Positions 1 to 6,708 of a DNA stretch of 11,736 bases are shown here, one piece after another. The stretch is from the NCBI GenBank assembly GCA_039187375.1, contig JBCCZN010000081.1, positions 1-11,736 on the forward strand, given 5' to 3'. The DNA is from CALBPI01 sp039187375 (lineage in GTDB: Bacteria; Pseudomonadota; Gammaproteobacteria; Steroidobacterales; Woeseiaceae). Both the position numbers and the translations under genes were made by a program. Each line of letters starts with the position of its first letter. Position 1 is the first letter of the stretch. The notes beneath the pieces were generated by a model. It did not search any database, was not told the DNA's origin, and was given only the letters and a program-made list of their open reading frames with translations.

Positions 1-368
1 ACATCGGTGACCACTTCATGCGGTAATTGGCCGGTCGCAAGTTCAAGACCTTTGGTAGCCCAGCTGATACTGCTGTCGGCCGCCAGCATCGGTGCCAACA
101 ATTCAACGGTTTCACGCAGTGCGTGGCTGGGCACGGAAATGAGAATGTCATCAACACCGTCTATTGCGCGCGTCAGCTCGGTCTCTATCTGAAGTGAGGT
201 CGGGAATGGGCCTTCCGGCAGATAGCGTTGGTTGCAGCGATCGGCAGCCATCGTTTGGCACTGACTGGAATCTCGACCCCAGAGCCGGACCTCACTGCCC
301 GCGCGTGCATACTGGATGGCGAGTGCCGTTCCCCACGAGCCTGCACCAATGACTGCAACGGTGGTCAT
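1..368 (-). CDS. gpsA: Glycerol-3-phosphate dehydrogenase [NAD(P)+], N-terminal part (cut by window edge)
   Basis: The enzyme reduces dihydroxyacetone phosphate to sn-glycerol 3-phosphate in the cytoplasm, the first step toward the phospholipid backbone. The first 122 codons are visible. They show the Rossmann dinucleotide-binding loop GAGSWGTALA (residues 8-17), RYLPE (48-52), the VPSHALR segment (79-85) and ATKGLE (104-109), whose lysine (K106) matches the conserved catalytic-region lysine of the family. The catalytic domain lies beyond position 1. The ATG at 368-366 is one base after the secB stop, so the gene is probably translated by coupling with secB. A purine-rich AAGAGG about 15 bases upstream could serve as ribosome binding site but partly lies in a hairpin. 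Position after secB matches the usual gammaproteobacterial order. Identification is firm from sequence plus context. Confidence 0.96.
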   Translation of the reverse strand, partial: MTTVAVIGAGSWGTALAIQYARAGSEVRLWGRDSSQCQTMAADRCNQRYLPEGPFPTSLQIETELTRAIDGVDDILISVPSHALRETVELLAPMLAADSSISWATKGLELATGQLPHEVVTD

Positions 369-369
369 A

Positions 370-864
370 TCAGGCGCTCTGCGCCTCTTGTTCCTGTTGC
401 TGACGCTCCATCGATTTGCGGAACAACGTATCGAAGTCGACAGGCTGAATCAGCAGATCCGGGAAGCCGCCTCGCTGAACCGCCGAGGCGATCGCTTCGC
501 GCGCAAACGGGAAAATCGTATTCGGGCACCAGGTACCGAGAATGATTCGACGCTCCTCATCCGAATAGCCGCGGATGATGAAGATACCGGATTGCTCTAG
601 TTCAACCAAAAATGCCGTCTCGTCCTCAACCTTGGCGTCGACGGTAATTGTAATCGTAACCTCGTAAACCCCCTCTTCTATCTCGGCATGGGAGGTGCGC
701 AAGTTGACGCCGGTAACCGGACGGAATTCGGCTTGCCGGAAAATCTCCGGTGCCGCCGGCGATTCAAACGACAGGTCTTTGATGTAGGTCTTGTGCAGGC
801 CCAGTTCGCGTGGCGGCGCTTCGGCACCGTTGCTCGCGCCGCTATTTTGAGTATTGTCGGTCAT
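370..864 (-). CDS. secB: Protein-export chaperone SecB
   Basis: SecB is a cytoplasmic tetrameric chaperone that keeps preproteins unfolded and hands them to SecA at the Sec translocon. The 164 residues are a normal family length. Recognisable segments are YIKDLSFESP (27-36), QSGIF (91-95), the CPN...FPF stretch (113-120), RGGFP (131-135) and LIQPVDF (138-144), which corresponds to the LxPVNF motif. The N-terminal 20 residues are variable and polar, and the C-terminus is a Gln/Glu-rich tail, as is common in SecB. Its ATG overlaps the grxC stop codon in an ATGA junction, and GGA lies about 7 bases upstream on the minus strand. It is the third gene of the yibN-grxC-secB-gpsA operon. The identification is firm. 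Confidence 0.97.
   Translation of the reverse strand: MTDNTQNSGASNGAEAPPRELGLHKTYIKDLSFESPAAPEIFRQAEFRPVTGVNLRTSHAEIEEGVYEVTITITVDAKVEDETAFLVELEQSGIFIIRGYSDEERRIILGTWCPNTIFPFAREAIASAVQRGGFPDLLIQPVDFDTLFRKSMERQQQEQEAQSA
372..386. promoter_or_regulatory. Hairpin at the secB-gpsA junction
   Basis: A perfect 6-base inverted repeat, AGGCGC and GCGCCT with a 3-base TCT loop, covers the last secB codons and the first base of the secB stop codon. It ends four bases before the gpsA ATG on the minus strand. In the transcript it would overlap the AGG of the AAGAGG sequence that is the best Shine-Dalgarno candidate for gpsA. My inference is that ribosomes finishing secB melt it, coupling gpsA translation to secB. 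No run of U follows, so it is not an intrinsic terminator. A chance repeat of this size is possible. Confidence 0.4.
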
Positions 865-1145
865 GAGTGTTCCAGATTCGTGGTGGATTCGTCTTGCAGC
901 AGTGCATCGAGATCGCCTGCAGTATTTAAAGCGTTCATATCGTCAAAGCCGCCGATGTGTTGTTCACCGATAAAGATTTGCGGCACCGTTTTGCGACCAT
1001 TGCTGCGTGCGAGCATCTCTTGTAGCCGCTCTGCATCGAACTGCACATCAAACTCCGTGTAGCTGACTTTCTTGTTATCCAGCAGCGCTTTGGCAGCGTG
1101 GCAATAAGGACAGTAGTCCTTGGTGTAGAGAACGACTGGCTTCAT
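861..1145 (-). CDS. grxC: Glutaredoxin 3 (GrxC)
   Basis: This is a small cytoplasmic dithiol glutaredoxin that uses glutathione to reduce protein disulfides and mixed glutathione disulfides. The active site CPYC is at residues 12-15, followed by the cis-proline TVP motif (53-55) and the glutathione-contacting GGFDD (65-69), all in the expected order for a thioredoxin fold. The 94 residues are about ten longer than the compact E. coli GrxC; the extra residues form a polar C-terminal tail. The ATG overlaps the yibN stop (ATGA) and the stop overlaps the secB start in the same way, so translation is probably coupled on both sides. AAGG lies about 9-12 bases upstream of the ATG on the minus strand and is a plausible ribosome binding site. 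Confidence 0.97.
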   Translation of the reverse strand: MKPVVLYTKDYCPYCHAAKALLDNKKVSYTEFDVQFDAERLQEMLARSNGRKTVPQIFIGEQHIGGFDDMNALNTAGDLDALLQDESTTNLEHS

Positions 1146-1591
1146 GATTTCTTACCTTTCGATTTCTTTTTGCGGCTCACCAATGGCAGCTTTTCCTGCT
1201 GCCAGGCAGCAATGCCGCCCTTGAGCGCAAATACGTTTTCATAGCCTTTGGCGCGCAGCGAGCTAACTACCCGACTGCATTGCATGCCGCTGTCGCAGGC
1301 GACGATCAGATTTTTGCCCTGCAGGTCCGTCAGTCGGTCCTCGTTGTTACTGAGCGAGTCAGCAGTGACGTTTCTAGCGCCGGCGATATGACCTTTGTCA
1401 AAGACCTCGGCTGGTCGTATGTCGATGACCTGCGCGTCGTCGTTGATCAGCGCAATCGCCTGGGCGACCTCCAGATCGGTGCCAGCACGCGCGACGCGGC
1501 GATATTCAGTGAAAATAACCAGGAACAGGCTGCTGACTAGCGCACCCGTCAATAGAACGTGGTTATTGGTAAATTCAAGTAGTTGTTCCAT
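1142..1591 (-). CDS. yibN: Membrane-anchored rhodanese-domain protein (YibN-like)
   Basis: This is a single rhodanese (sulfurtransferase-fold) domain behind one N-terminal transmembrane helix (about residues 11-29). The domain shows VIDIRP (55-60), GHIAGARN (67-74), the loop CDSGMQC (99-105), then KGGIAAW (124-130). Cys99 aligns with the catalytic cysteine of active rhodaneses; the second cysteine, at about 105, takes the place of the usual Ser/Thr of the active-site loop. The C-terminus is strongly basic (KKKSKGKKS), which suggests that the domain faces the cytoplasm. It is the first gene of the operon, directly upstream of grxC with an ATGA overlap, as in the E. coli yibN-grxC-secB-gpsA cluster. 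The physiological substrate is not known from the sequence. A role linked to membrane protein biogenesis is suggested by its secB neighbour and by what is known of YibN, but this is inference. Confidence 0.9.
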   Translation of the reverse strand: MEQLLEFTNNHVLLTGALVSSLFLVIFTEYRRVARAGTDLEVAQAIALINDDAQVIDIRPAEVFDKGHIAGARNVTADSLSNNEDRLTDLQGKNLIVACDSGMQCSRVVSSLRAKGYENVFALKGGIAAWQQEKLPLVSRKKKSKGKKS

Positions 1592-1683
1592 AGCCAGTGG
1601 CTACCGTCCGTTATCCCCGTATTGACCGGACAGTATACCAAGCTGGACTCAAAAACGTTGTCGCAGCACACTGCTCGGTAACC
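1592..1683. promoter_or_regulatory. Divergent promoter region between yibN and envC
   Basis: These 92 bases separate two divergent operons and must hold at least part of both promoters. The palindromic core GTATAC at 1633-1638 gives a good -10 box on the minus strand (TATACT, 1637-1632) for the yibN operon and an overlapping weaker one on the plus strand (TATACC, 1634-1639) for envC. Neither has a convincing -35 at 16-18 bases. TTGACC at 1622-1627 is too close to the plus-strand -10 to serve. I see no clear operator or riboswitch. Assignment is tentative. Confidence 0.35.
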
Positions 1684-2829
1684 ATGCGCACTCTGATCTG
1701 TATTTTCTCGCTTTGGCTGCTGGCTGCGTCCGTTGGTTGGTCACAACAACCGAGTCAGCGAGAGTTGGAGACCGTGCGGGCACGGATCGCCGCGCTGGGA
1801 CAGTCGATGGCCAGTCGCACGCGCGAGCGCAGTACGCTGCAGGCGACGCTGCGCACCACCGAGACCAAGCTGGCGGCCGCGGAAACCGATCGCCGCAATG
1901 TTGCGCGACAACAGCAACGCGCCGATGAACGCCTGCGTGCCGCCGAGGAGCGGCTGCGCATCCAGCAGCAAGCGCTTGCGAGCGAGCGCAACGAGTTGGC
2001 GAGGCAGTTGCGAGCGGCCTATGTCAGCGGCCAGCAAGAGCGAATCAAGCTGGTGCTCAATCAGGGCTCACCTGCGAGCATTGGCAGATTGATGCAGGAC
2101 TATCGATATCTGAACACGGCCCGACTCGGTAATCTCGAGTCATTAACCGTGGCGTTAGTGGCGATTCAGACAACGCGCGCGGATATTCAGTCTGAGCAAC
2201 AGGCCCTGTCGCGACTGGCAAGCCGTGCCGATACGTTGATCAGTCAACTGCGCAAGGGTCGCAGCCAGCGCCAGCAATTGCTACAGAAAATCGATCGTGA
2301 ATTGGTTGATCAGGAGGCGTTGCTGGCTGAGCTGAATCAGCGTGAGCAAGACTTGGCGAACATCATCGCCGAATTGTCCAATATTCTCGCTGACTATCCG
2401 GTCAATGCCGAAGCGCCGCTGAGCGACTTGCGTGGCAAGCTGACCTGGCCGGTGGCAGGCGATATGGTGACGCGCTTTGGGCAACGCCGTCGTGGCGATG
2501 TTTCCAGCAAGGCCGTGGTGTTGGCGACCGACGCCGGCGCCGACGTGCGCTCAATCTATCATGGTCGTATCGTGTTCGCTGATTGGCTACCAGGTATGGG
2601 CCTGCTGTTGATCATCGATCATGGTGACTCGATGTTGTCGCTATATGGCTATAACGAGTCGTTACTCAAAGCCGTCGGCGACTGGGTCACGCCGGGTGAA
2701 GTGATTGCGACAGTGGGCAATACCGGTGGTCAGCGCGAGCCAGCGTTGTACTTCGAAATGCGTCGTGGCACACGCGCGCTGAACCCCTCGACCTGGTTCA
2801 GGAATCGACCCACGCGCCAGCGCCGATAA
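1684..2829 (+). CDS. envC: Murein hydrolase activator EnvC (degenerate LytM/M23 domain)
   Basis: EnvC is a periplasmic protein recruited to the division site by FtsEX, where it activates the amidases AmiA and AmiB that split septal peptidoglycan. I chose the ATG at 1684 because it begins a signal peptide (hydrophobic residues 4-19, likely cleavage near GWS-QQ at 20/21); the open frame extends 29 codons further upstream without a signal-like start. The mature protein has long coiled coils (about 25-115 and 160-232) and then a LytM domain (about 252-372) with TWPVAGDMVTRFGQ, LSLYGYNESLL and ALYFEMRRG. The metal-binding histidines of active M23 peptidases are missing: SSKAVVLATDAG replaces the HxGxD region, and LYFEM replaces HLHFE. 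This fits a non-catalytic activator. The 381 residues are close to the usual length. It is followed 28 bases later by ctpA. Confidence 0.93.
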   Translation: MRTLICIFSLWLLAASVGWSQQPSQRELETVRARIAALGQSMASRTRERSTLQATLRTTETKLAAAETDRRNVARQQQRADERLRAAEERLRIQQQALASERNELARQLRAAYVSGQQERIKLVLNQGSPASIGRLMQDYRYLNTARLGNLESLTVALVAIQTTRADIQSEQQALSRLASRADTLISQLRKGRSQRQQLLQKIDRELVDQEALLAELNQREQDLANIIAELSNILADYPVNAEAPLSDLRGKLTWPVAGDMVTRFGQRRRGDVSSKAVVLATDAGADVRSIYHGRIVFADWLPGMGLLLIIDHGDSMLSLYGYNESLLKAVGDWVTPGEVIATVGNTGGQREPALYFEMRRGTRALNPSTWFRNRPTRQRR

Positions 2830-2857
2830 GCCGAGTTCACTGTGATATGTTGAGCGC

Positions 2858-4015
2858 ATGACCCACTGGACACGCATTTTGACGGCGCTGGTCGTTGGCA
2901 TTGCTTTGACGCTTGCACTGGTCGTCGGCGGGCGTTGGCTGCCGACGTCCGCAGCATCGCGAACCGGCGCCGGTGGTTTGCTCGGAGAGGTACTCGATCG
3001 GGTCGCGGAAGACTATGTCGATCCGGTCGATCAATCGGCGTTGTTGGAAGCGGCGGTGCGCGGTCTGGTGTCGGATCTGGATGCGCATTCGCAGTTTCTC
3101 GACCAGGGCGAATTCGATGCGATTCGTCAGGGCGCTAGTGGTGCCTTTTCAGGCATAGGTCTTGATGTCACGCTGATGGGTCGTGATGTCGTCGTCATCA
3201 CCGCACTTGCCGGATCGCCAGCGCAACGCGCTGGCCTGCAACACGGTGACCTGGTGCTGGCGATCGATGACCGGCCGGTCGATAGCAGTGAATTGCTCGA
3301 TACCGTGTCACGATTGCGAGGGCCTGCGGGGACGCGAATCCGACTGGACGTTTTGCGGGCCGAGCAGACGTTACGCTTTGATCTAATGCGTGAACAATTA
3401 ACGCGACAAAGTGTGGCGTATCACGGCCTTGGTCAGCGCATCGGTTATCTTCAGATCAGTCAGTTTCATGAACGTACCGAAGCGCAAGTGCGTGCAGCGC
3501 TGAATCAGCTACGGGCGTCTGGTGACGATGCCGCGCTGGTTCTGGATTTACGCAACAATCCAGGCGGCGTGCTGGATTCGGCGGTTGACGTGGCGGACCT
3601 GTTCGTGGATCACGGCCTGATTGTCAGTGCGCGCGGGCGCACAGCGACAGCACGCTTTGCACATCCGGCGAGCGAGCAGGCCCTCTGGCCGGGTGTGCCG
3701 ATGGTGGTACTCGTGAATGGTGCATCGGCTTCCGGTGCCGAAATCGTCGCCGGCGCACTGCAGGATCATGCGCGCGCGACACTGATCGGCACGTCGACGT
3801 TTGGTAAGGGATTGGTTCAAAGCGTGTTACCGCTGTCGGACGGTCAAGCGATCAAGCTGACCACATCGCGTTATTTCACACCGAATGGTGATGACATTCA
3901 GGATCGAGGTATTACGCCGGATATTGTGGTGCGACCGCAGGCTGGCGACCAGGACCAACAGTTGAGCTATGCGCTTAATTGGTTGCTGCAACAAACCGGA
4001 ACCGGTGAGCGTTAA
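2858..4015 (+). CDS. ctpA: Carboxy-terminal processing protease CtpA (S41A family)
   Basis: This is a periplasmic serine protease of the CtpA/Prc type that trims or degrades proteins from their C-termini. An uncleaved or cleaved N-terminal hydrophobic segment (7-25) directs it to the membrane or periplasm. A PDZ domain follows (about 95-170, with GIGLDV at 99-104 and AGSPAQRAGLQHGD at 118-131), then the S41 core with DLRNNPGGVL (230-239). The catalytic pair is Ser292 in NGASASGAEI and Lys317 in GTSTFGKGLVQ, 25 residues apart as in Prc, with Gln321 four residues later as in the Ser-Lys-Gln arrangement. The family often has SASASEI; here it is SASGAEI. The 385 residues are at the short end of CtpA proteins. 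The gene is 28 bases after envC and overlaps the next gene by one base (TAATG), so it belongs to the envelope operon. CtpA enzymes often need a partner lipoprotein, and none is visible here. Confidence 0.95.
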   Translation: MTHWTRILTALVVGIALTLALVVGGRWLPTSAASRTGAGGLLGEVLDRVAEDYVDPVDQSALLEAAVRGLVSDLDAHSQFLDQGEFDAIRQGASGAFSGIGLDVTLMGRDVVVITALAGSPAQRAGLQHGDLVLAIDDRPVDSSELLDTVSRLRGPAGTRIRLDVLRAEQTLRFDLMREQLTRQSVAYHGLGQRIGYLQISQFHERTEAQVRAALNQLRASGDDAALVLDLRNNPGGVLDSAVDVADLFVDHGLIVSARGRTATARFAHPASEQALWPGVPMVVLVNGASASGAEIVAGALQDHARATLIGTSTFGKGLVQSVLPLSDGQAIKLTTSRYFTPNGDDIQDRGITPDIVVRPQAGDQDQQLSYALNWLLQQTGTGER

Positions 4016-4791
4016 TGTGGCGTTGGGGGGCGTTGATCTGGCTTGCCGTGCTGATCGTTGGTGTGGAGCATGCGTACGCGCAGCCACCACGAATTGCGAT
4101 TGTCATTGATGACGTTGGTTACCGCTGGCGCGAAGACTCGCGTGCGATGGCACTGCCACAGCAGGTGGCCGTTGCGGTGATTCCGGATTCACCTCATGGT
4201 AGTGAGATGGCCAGTCTGGCCAGCACACAACAACGCGAAGTGTTGTTGCACCTGTCGATGCAGGCGCTGGGCGATAGCACACGGCATGCATCGCATGCGC
4301 ATCTGCATCTGACCACGGCCGATACGACCAGCAAGACAATCCGCACAGTGCTCGATGAGGCATTGCAGCGCATACCGACAGCCAGTGGTGTTAGCAATCA
4401 TCGCGGCAGTGCGCTCACACAACAGCGTGAGGCGATGCGTCGGCTGATGCAGGAGCTGGCTCGCTCGCGTGAGCTGTATTTTCTTGACAGCTACACCACG
4501 GCGGACAGCATCGCTCTGTCTGAGGCCTGGCGTGCCAACATTCCGGCAACCCGCCGCGATGTGTTTTTAGATCATGACCGTTCCCCTACGGCTATCGAAT
4601 ATCAGATAGAGCGACTGATTCGCATCGCGCGTCATCGGGGACAGGCGTTGGCGATCGGTCATCCCTGGCCGGAGACCTTAACGCAGATCGAGCGGCTGTT
4701 ACCGCGCCTTGCCGCCGAGGGCATTGAATTGGTGTCGCCGGCGACACTGATGCGTGTCGGCTCTGTGCGCCCTGACGCATCGGCGGACTAG
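4015..4791 (+). CDS. yibQ: Divergent polysaccharide deacetylase family protein (YibQ-like)
   Basis: This is an exported member of the divergent polysaccharide deacetylase family (a TIM-barrel-like NodB relative), whose reaction is unproven. A signal peptide spans about 1-22 (cleavage likely after HAYA). Family landmarks appear in order: IVIDDVGY (29-36), VAVAVIPDSPHG (51-62), EVLLHLSM (75-82), GVSNHRGS (125-132), YFLDS (155-159), RDVFLD (181-186) and AIGHPWPET (213-221). Asp32, Asp33, His129 and His216 are the plausible metal or active-site residues. The strand after LLHLSM lacks the usual Pro-rich EP...PG stretch, and NNHMGS of many relatives is SNHRGS here. The gene overlaps ctpA by one base, and the envC-ctpA-yibQ order is common in Gammaproteobacteria. 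It probably acts on an envelope glycan, but this is inference from family and context. Confidence 0.88.
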   Translation: MWRWGALIWLAVLIVGVEHAYAQPPRIAIVIDDVGYRWREDSRAMALPQQVAVAVIPDSPHGSEMASLASTQQREVLLHLSMQALGDSTRHASHAHLHLTTADTTSKTIRTVLDEALQRIPTASGVSNHRGSALTQQREAMRRLMQELARSRELYFLDSYTTADSIALSEAWRANIPATRRDVFLDHDRSPTAIEYQIERLIRIARHRGQALAIGHPWPETLTQIERLLPRLAAEGIELVSPATLMRVGSVRPDASAD

Positions 4792-4835
4792 ACAGCCGTG
4801 CTACGCTTTAGTTCGATCCGAAATCACTGAGCGTT

Positions 4836-5378
4836 ATGTCTACCTATCGGTATTGCCCGGTATGCGCGGCGCCTCTAGTGCCCGCTGAGCACGGAGGGCG
4901 CTTGCGGCTTGCCTGCAGCAGCCCCTCTTGTCAGTTTGTTCACTGGAACAATCCAACGCCTGTGGTGGCTGCGATTGCTGAGCGCGACGGTGTCATTATT
5001 CAGGTTCGCAGTCATGGTTGGCCGCCAGGTTTTTATGGTCTGGTGACCGGCTTTCTGGAGGCTGGTGAGACGCCTGAAGCGGGCGTGTTGCGCGAGGTTC
5101 AGGAAGAGATCGGGTTGGGTGGTGAGGTCGAGTCGTTAGTGGGTTTATACCCGTTCGAGCGTATGAACCAGATTCTAATCGTCTACCATGTGGCACTGGC
5201 GGCGGGCGATGTCGTGCTAGAGACAGCGGAACTTGATGGTTTCCGTGAGGTCGCAATCGAGGATGTGCATCCCTGGGCCAGCGGCACTGGATACGGTTTG
5301 CGCGATTGGTTGGCCACACGCGGCATACACTTCGCGGATGACGATTTGTTGACGCTGAACAGAAGAGGTCGGGAATAG
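4836..5378 (+). CDS. Nudix hydrolase with N-terminal zinc ribbon
   Basis: Nudix enzymes hydrolyse nucleoside diphosphates linked to another group, using Mg2+ in the cytoplasm. The Nudix box is complete at residues 72-94 (G72, E78, R86-E87, E90-E91, G93), matching GX5EX7REUXEEXGU. Before it is a four-cysteine ribbon with CPVC at 7-10 and cysteines at 27 and 32, followed by a HWNNPTPVV strand typical of the zinc-ribbon Nudix subfamily that resembles NudC. The NudC-specific SQPWPFP signature after the box is absent, so it is probably not an NADH pyrophosphatase, and the substrate cannot be named. The ATG is 44 bases after the yibQ stop. The stop codon TAG overlaps the GTG start of the Kazal gene by one base, which suggests one transcript for both. 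Confidence 0.92.
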   Translation: MSTYRYCPVCAAPLVPAEHGGRLRLACSSPSCQFVHWNNPTPVVAAIAERDGVIIQVRSHGWPPGFYGLVTGFLEAGETPEAGVLREVQEEIGLGGEVESLVGLYPFERMNQILIVYHVALAAGDVVLETAELDGFREVAIEDVHPWASGTGYGLRDWLATRGIHFADDDLLTLNRRGRE

Positions 5379-6217
5379 TGCGAGGCAACAGCATCATCAT
5401 CGGACTTGCGTTGTTGGTAATCAGCAATGCCTCACCAGCTCAGTCGCCACCCGATAATCGCTGTCCGGATACCTGGTCACCGGTTTGTGGTATCGACGGC
5501 CGAACCTACGCCAATCAATGCAAACTTAATCAGGCAAGAGTCGAGCTGGCTAATGACGGCGAATGTGTTATCGATGAAAATGCCGATACGCCCGATGCCA
5601 ACGATCAGTGTCCACCGAGATTCGCGCCGGTTTGCGGGGATGACGGCAACACTTATGCCAACACGTGTTTCGCGAGCCTGGCCGGTGCAGAGGTAACCGA
5701 CATCGGATTGTGTGCCGATAACGCGTGTCCAGAGGAGCGCGTACCGGTCTGTGGTCGTAATGGTCGTACGTTCCTGAACCGATGTCTGGCGCAACAGGCG
5801 CGCGTCGGTGTACTGCATACAGGTGCTTGCATCGTCACTGACTGTCCCGATGTATACGCACCGGTTTGCTCAGGTGATGGTCAGACTTACCAGAACGCGT
5901 GCATTGCCGACGCAGCCGGGGTGACTGACACTGTAATCGGCGCCTGCGGCAAGCGTCGTTGCCCGTCAATTTTTGTACCGGTCTGCGGTGCCGATGATGT
6001 GACCTACGGTAACGCCTGTGAAGCTGAACGAGCTGGCGTGCGGATCGTGGGTGCCGGCGATTGCGATCGCAGCGACTGTCGTGATCGTGAGCGACCGGTG
6101 TGTGCGACAAATGGTCGCACCTACACGAATCGTTGTCTGCTCGATGCGGCTGGCCAGACAATGCTCTACGCCGGGGCCTGCGCTGATGCCGGGCCACGCT
6201 CCAGGTTGTTGCCATGA
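5378..6217 (+). CDS. Exported protein with six tandem Kazal-like domains
   Basis: The protein has a signal peptide (about 1-21, SPA-QS cleavage) and six Kazal-type serine protease inhibitor-like domains. They start at Cys29, 78, 117, 156, 195 and 234. All six share exactly C-x7-C-x10-C-x14-C, with PVC and TYxN (TFxN in the third). The 24 cysteines are all within domains. In a classical six-cysteine Kazal domain these correspond to cysteines 2, 3, 4 and 6; the 1-5 disulfide pair is missing in every repeat, a reduced form also found in other bacterial Kazal proteins. Domains 2-6 are separated by four residues, but domains 1 and 2 by a 14-residue acidic linker. The GTG start at 5378 is supported by AAGAGG at 5363-5368 and by starting directly at the signal peptide. 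It should be periplasmic or secreted. By alignment, P1 positions would be Asp, Pro, Glu, Asp, Ser and Asp, so inhibition of trypsin-like enzymes is doubtful. Target unknown. Confidence 0.93.
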   Translation: MRGNSIIIGLALLVISNASPAQSPPDNRCPDTWSPVCGIDGRTYANQCKLNQARVELANDGECVIDENADTPDANDQCPPRFAPVCGDDGNTYANTCFASLAGAEVTDIGLCADNACPEERVPVCGRNGRTFLNRCLAQQARVGVLHTGACIVTDCPDVYAPVCSGDGQTYQNACIADAAGVTDTVIGACGKRRCPSIFVPVCGADDVTYGNACEAERAGVRIVGAGDCDRSDCRDRERPVCATNGRTYTNRCLLDAAGQTMLYAGACADAGPRSRLLP

Positions 6218-6708
6218 GTGGCAAGATATCGTTACGGCGACGTTTGTCGGATTGGTTCAAACGCGAAGATGGCAAGTTGCGAGTCAACTACCTGGCCTAC
6301 CCCAATCCCGCTGAGGAAGACGTAGAAGCGGTACGGCGCGGCTTGTCGAAATTCAATCAGCAGTACACCACTAATGCACCTCAAAAACGTCTGGGTTGTT
6401 TTGCGCGAGATGAGGCCAATCGAATCGTCGGCGGTGCTCATGGCACCATTACCTGGAGTTGGCTGTACATCGAGCGACTCTGGGTTGAAGACTCGCTACG
6501 TGGTCGCGGTGTTGGCACCGAAGTATTGGCGCGGCTCGAACGACTGGCCTTGTCCGAAGGCGTATACCGGTTTCATGTCGGGACCACGTCTTTTCAGGCA
6601 CTCGATTTTTATCTGAAACAGGGCTATGAAGTTTATGCCCAGCTGGAAGACAGCCCGCCCGGTTTTACCGATTACAGCCTGAAAAAGATCATCGAACTGA
6701 ACCCGTAG
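6214..6708 (+). CDS. GNAT-family N-acetyltransferase
   Basis: This is a cytoplasmic GCN5-related acetyltransferase that would transfer an acetyl group from acetyl-CoA to an unidentified amine. Motif A is clear: the strand WSWLYIERLWVED (81-93) followed by the pyrophosphate-binding loop LRGRGVG (95-101) and helix TEVLARLE. Motif B follows, with HVGTTSFQALDFYLKQGYE (121-139). The first 20 residues are basic and precede the fold. The start ATG overlaps the Kazal gene stop (ATGA, four bases), which implies translational coupling to an exported protein gene even though this product has no signal peptide. The substrate cannot be inferred. The 164-residue length is ordinary for the family. Confidence 0.92.
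   Translation: MSGKISLRRRLSDWFKREDGKLRVNYLAYPNPAEEDVEAVRRGLSKFNQQYTTNAPQKRLGCFARDEANRIVGGAHGTITWSWLYIERLWVEDSLRGRGVGTEVLARLERLALSEGVYRFHVGTTSFQALDFYLKQGYEVYAQLEDSPPGFTDYSLKKIIELNP

Noticed and set aside
1597..1683. Upstream extension of envC by 29 codons
   Set aside because: The extension would precede the signal peptide and cross the divergent promoter region; the ATG at 1684 starts directly at a normal signal peptide.
1684..2829. EnvC LytM domain as an active metallopeptidase
   Set aside because: The histidines and aspartate of the M23 zinc site are replaced, so catalysis is not expected; the non-catalytic state is normal for EnvC and not a sign of decay.
5378..6217. The Kazal array as an array of DNA repeats
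   Set aside because: The repeats are conserved in protein pattern only. Their nucleotide sequences are well diverged, so there is no recent tandem duplication or recombination-prone DNA repeat.
4996..6287. Long open frames on the minus strand opposite the Nudix and Kazal genes (143 and 150 codons)
   Set aside because: They lie antisense to genes with clear domain motifs, have low-complexity Arg/His-rich translations and show no recognisable fold, so they are shadows of the plus-strand genes.
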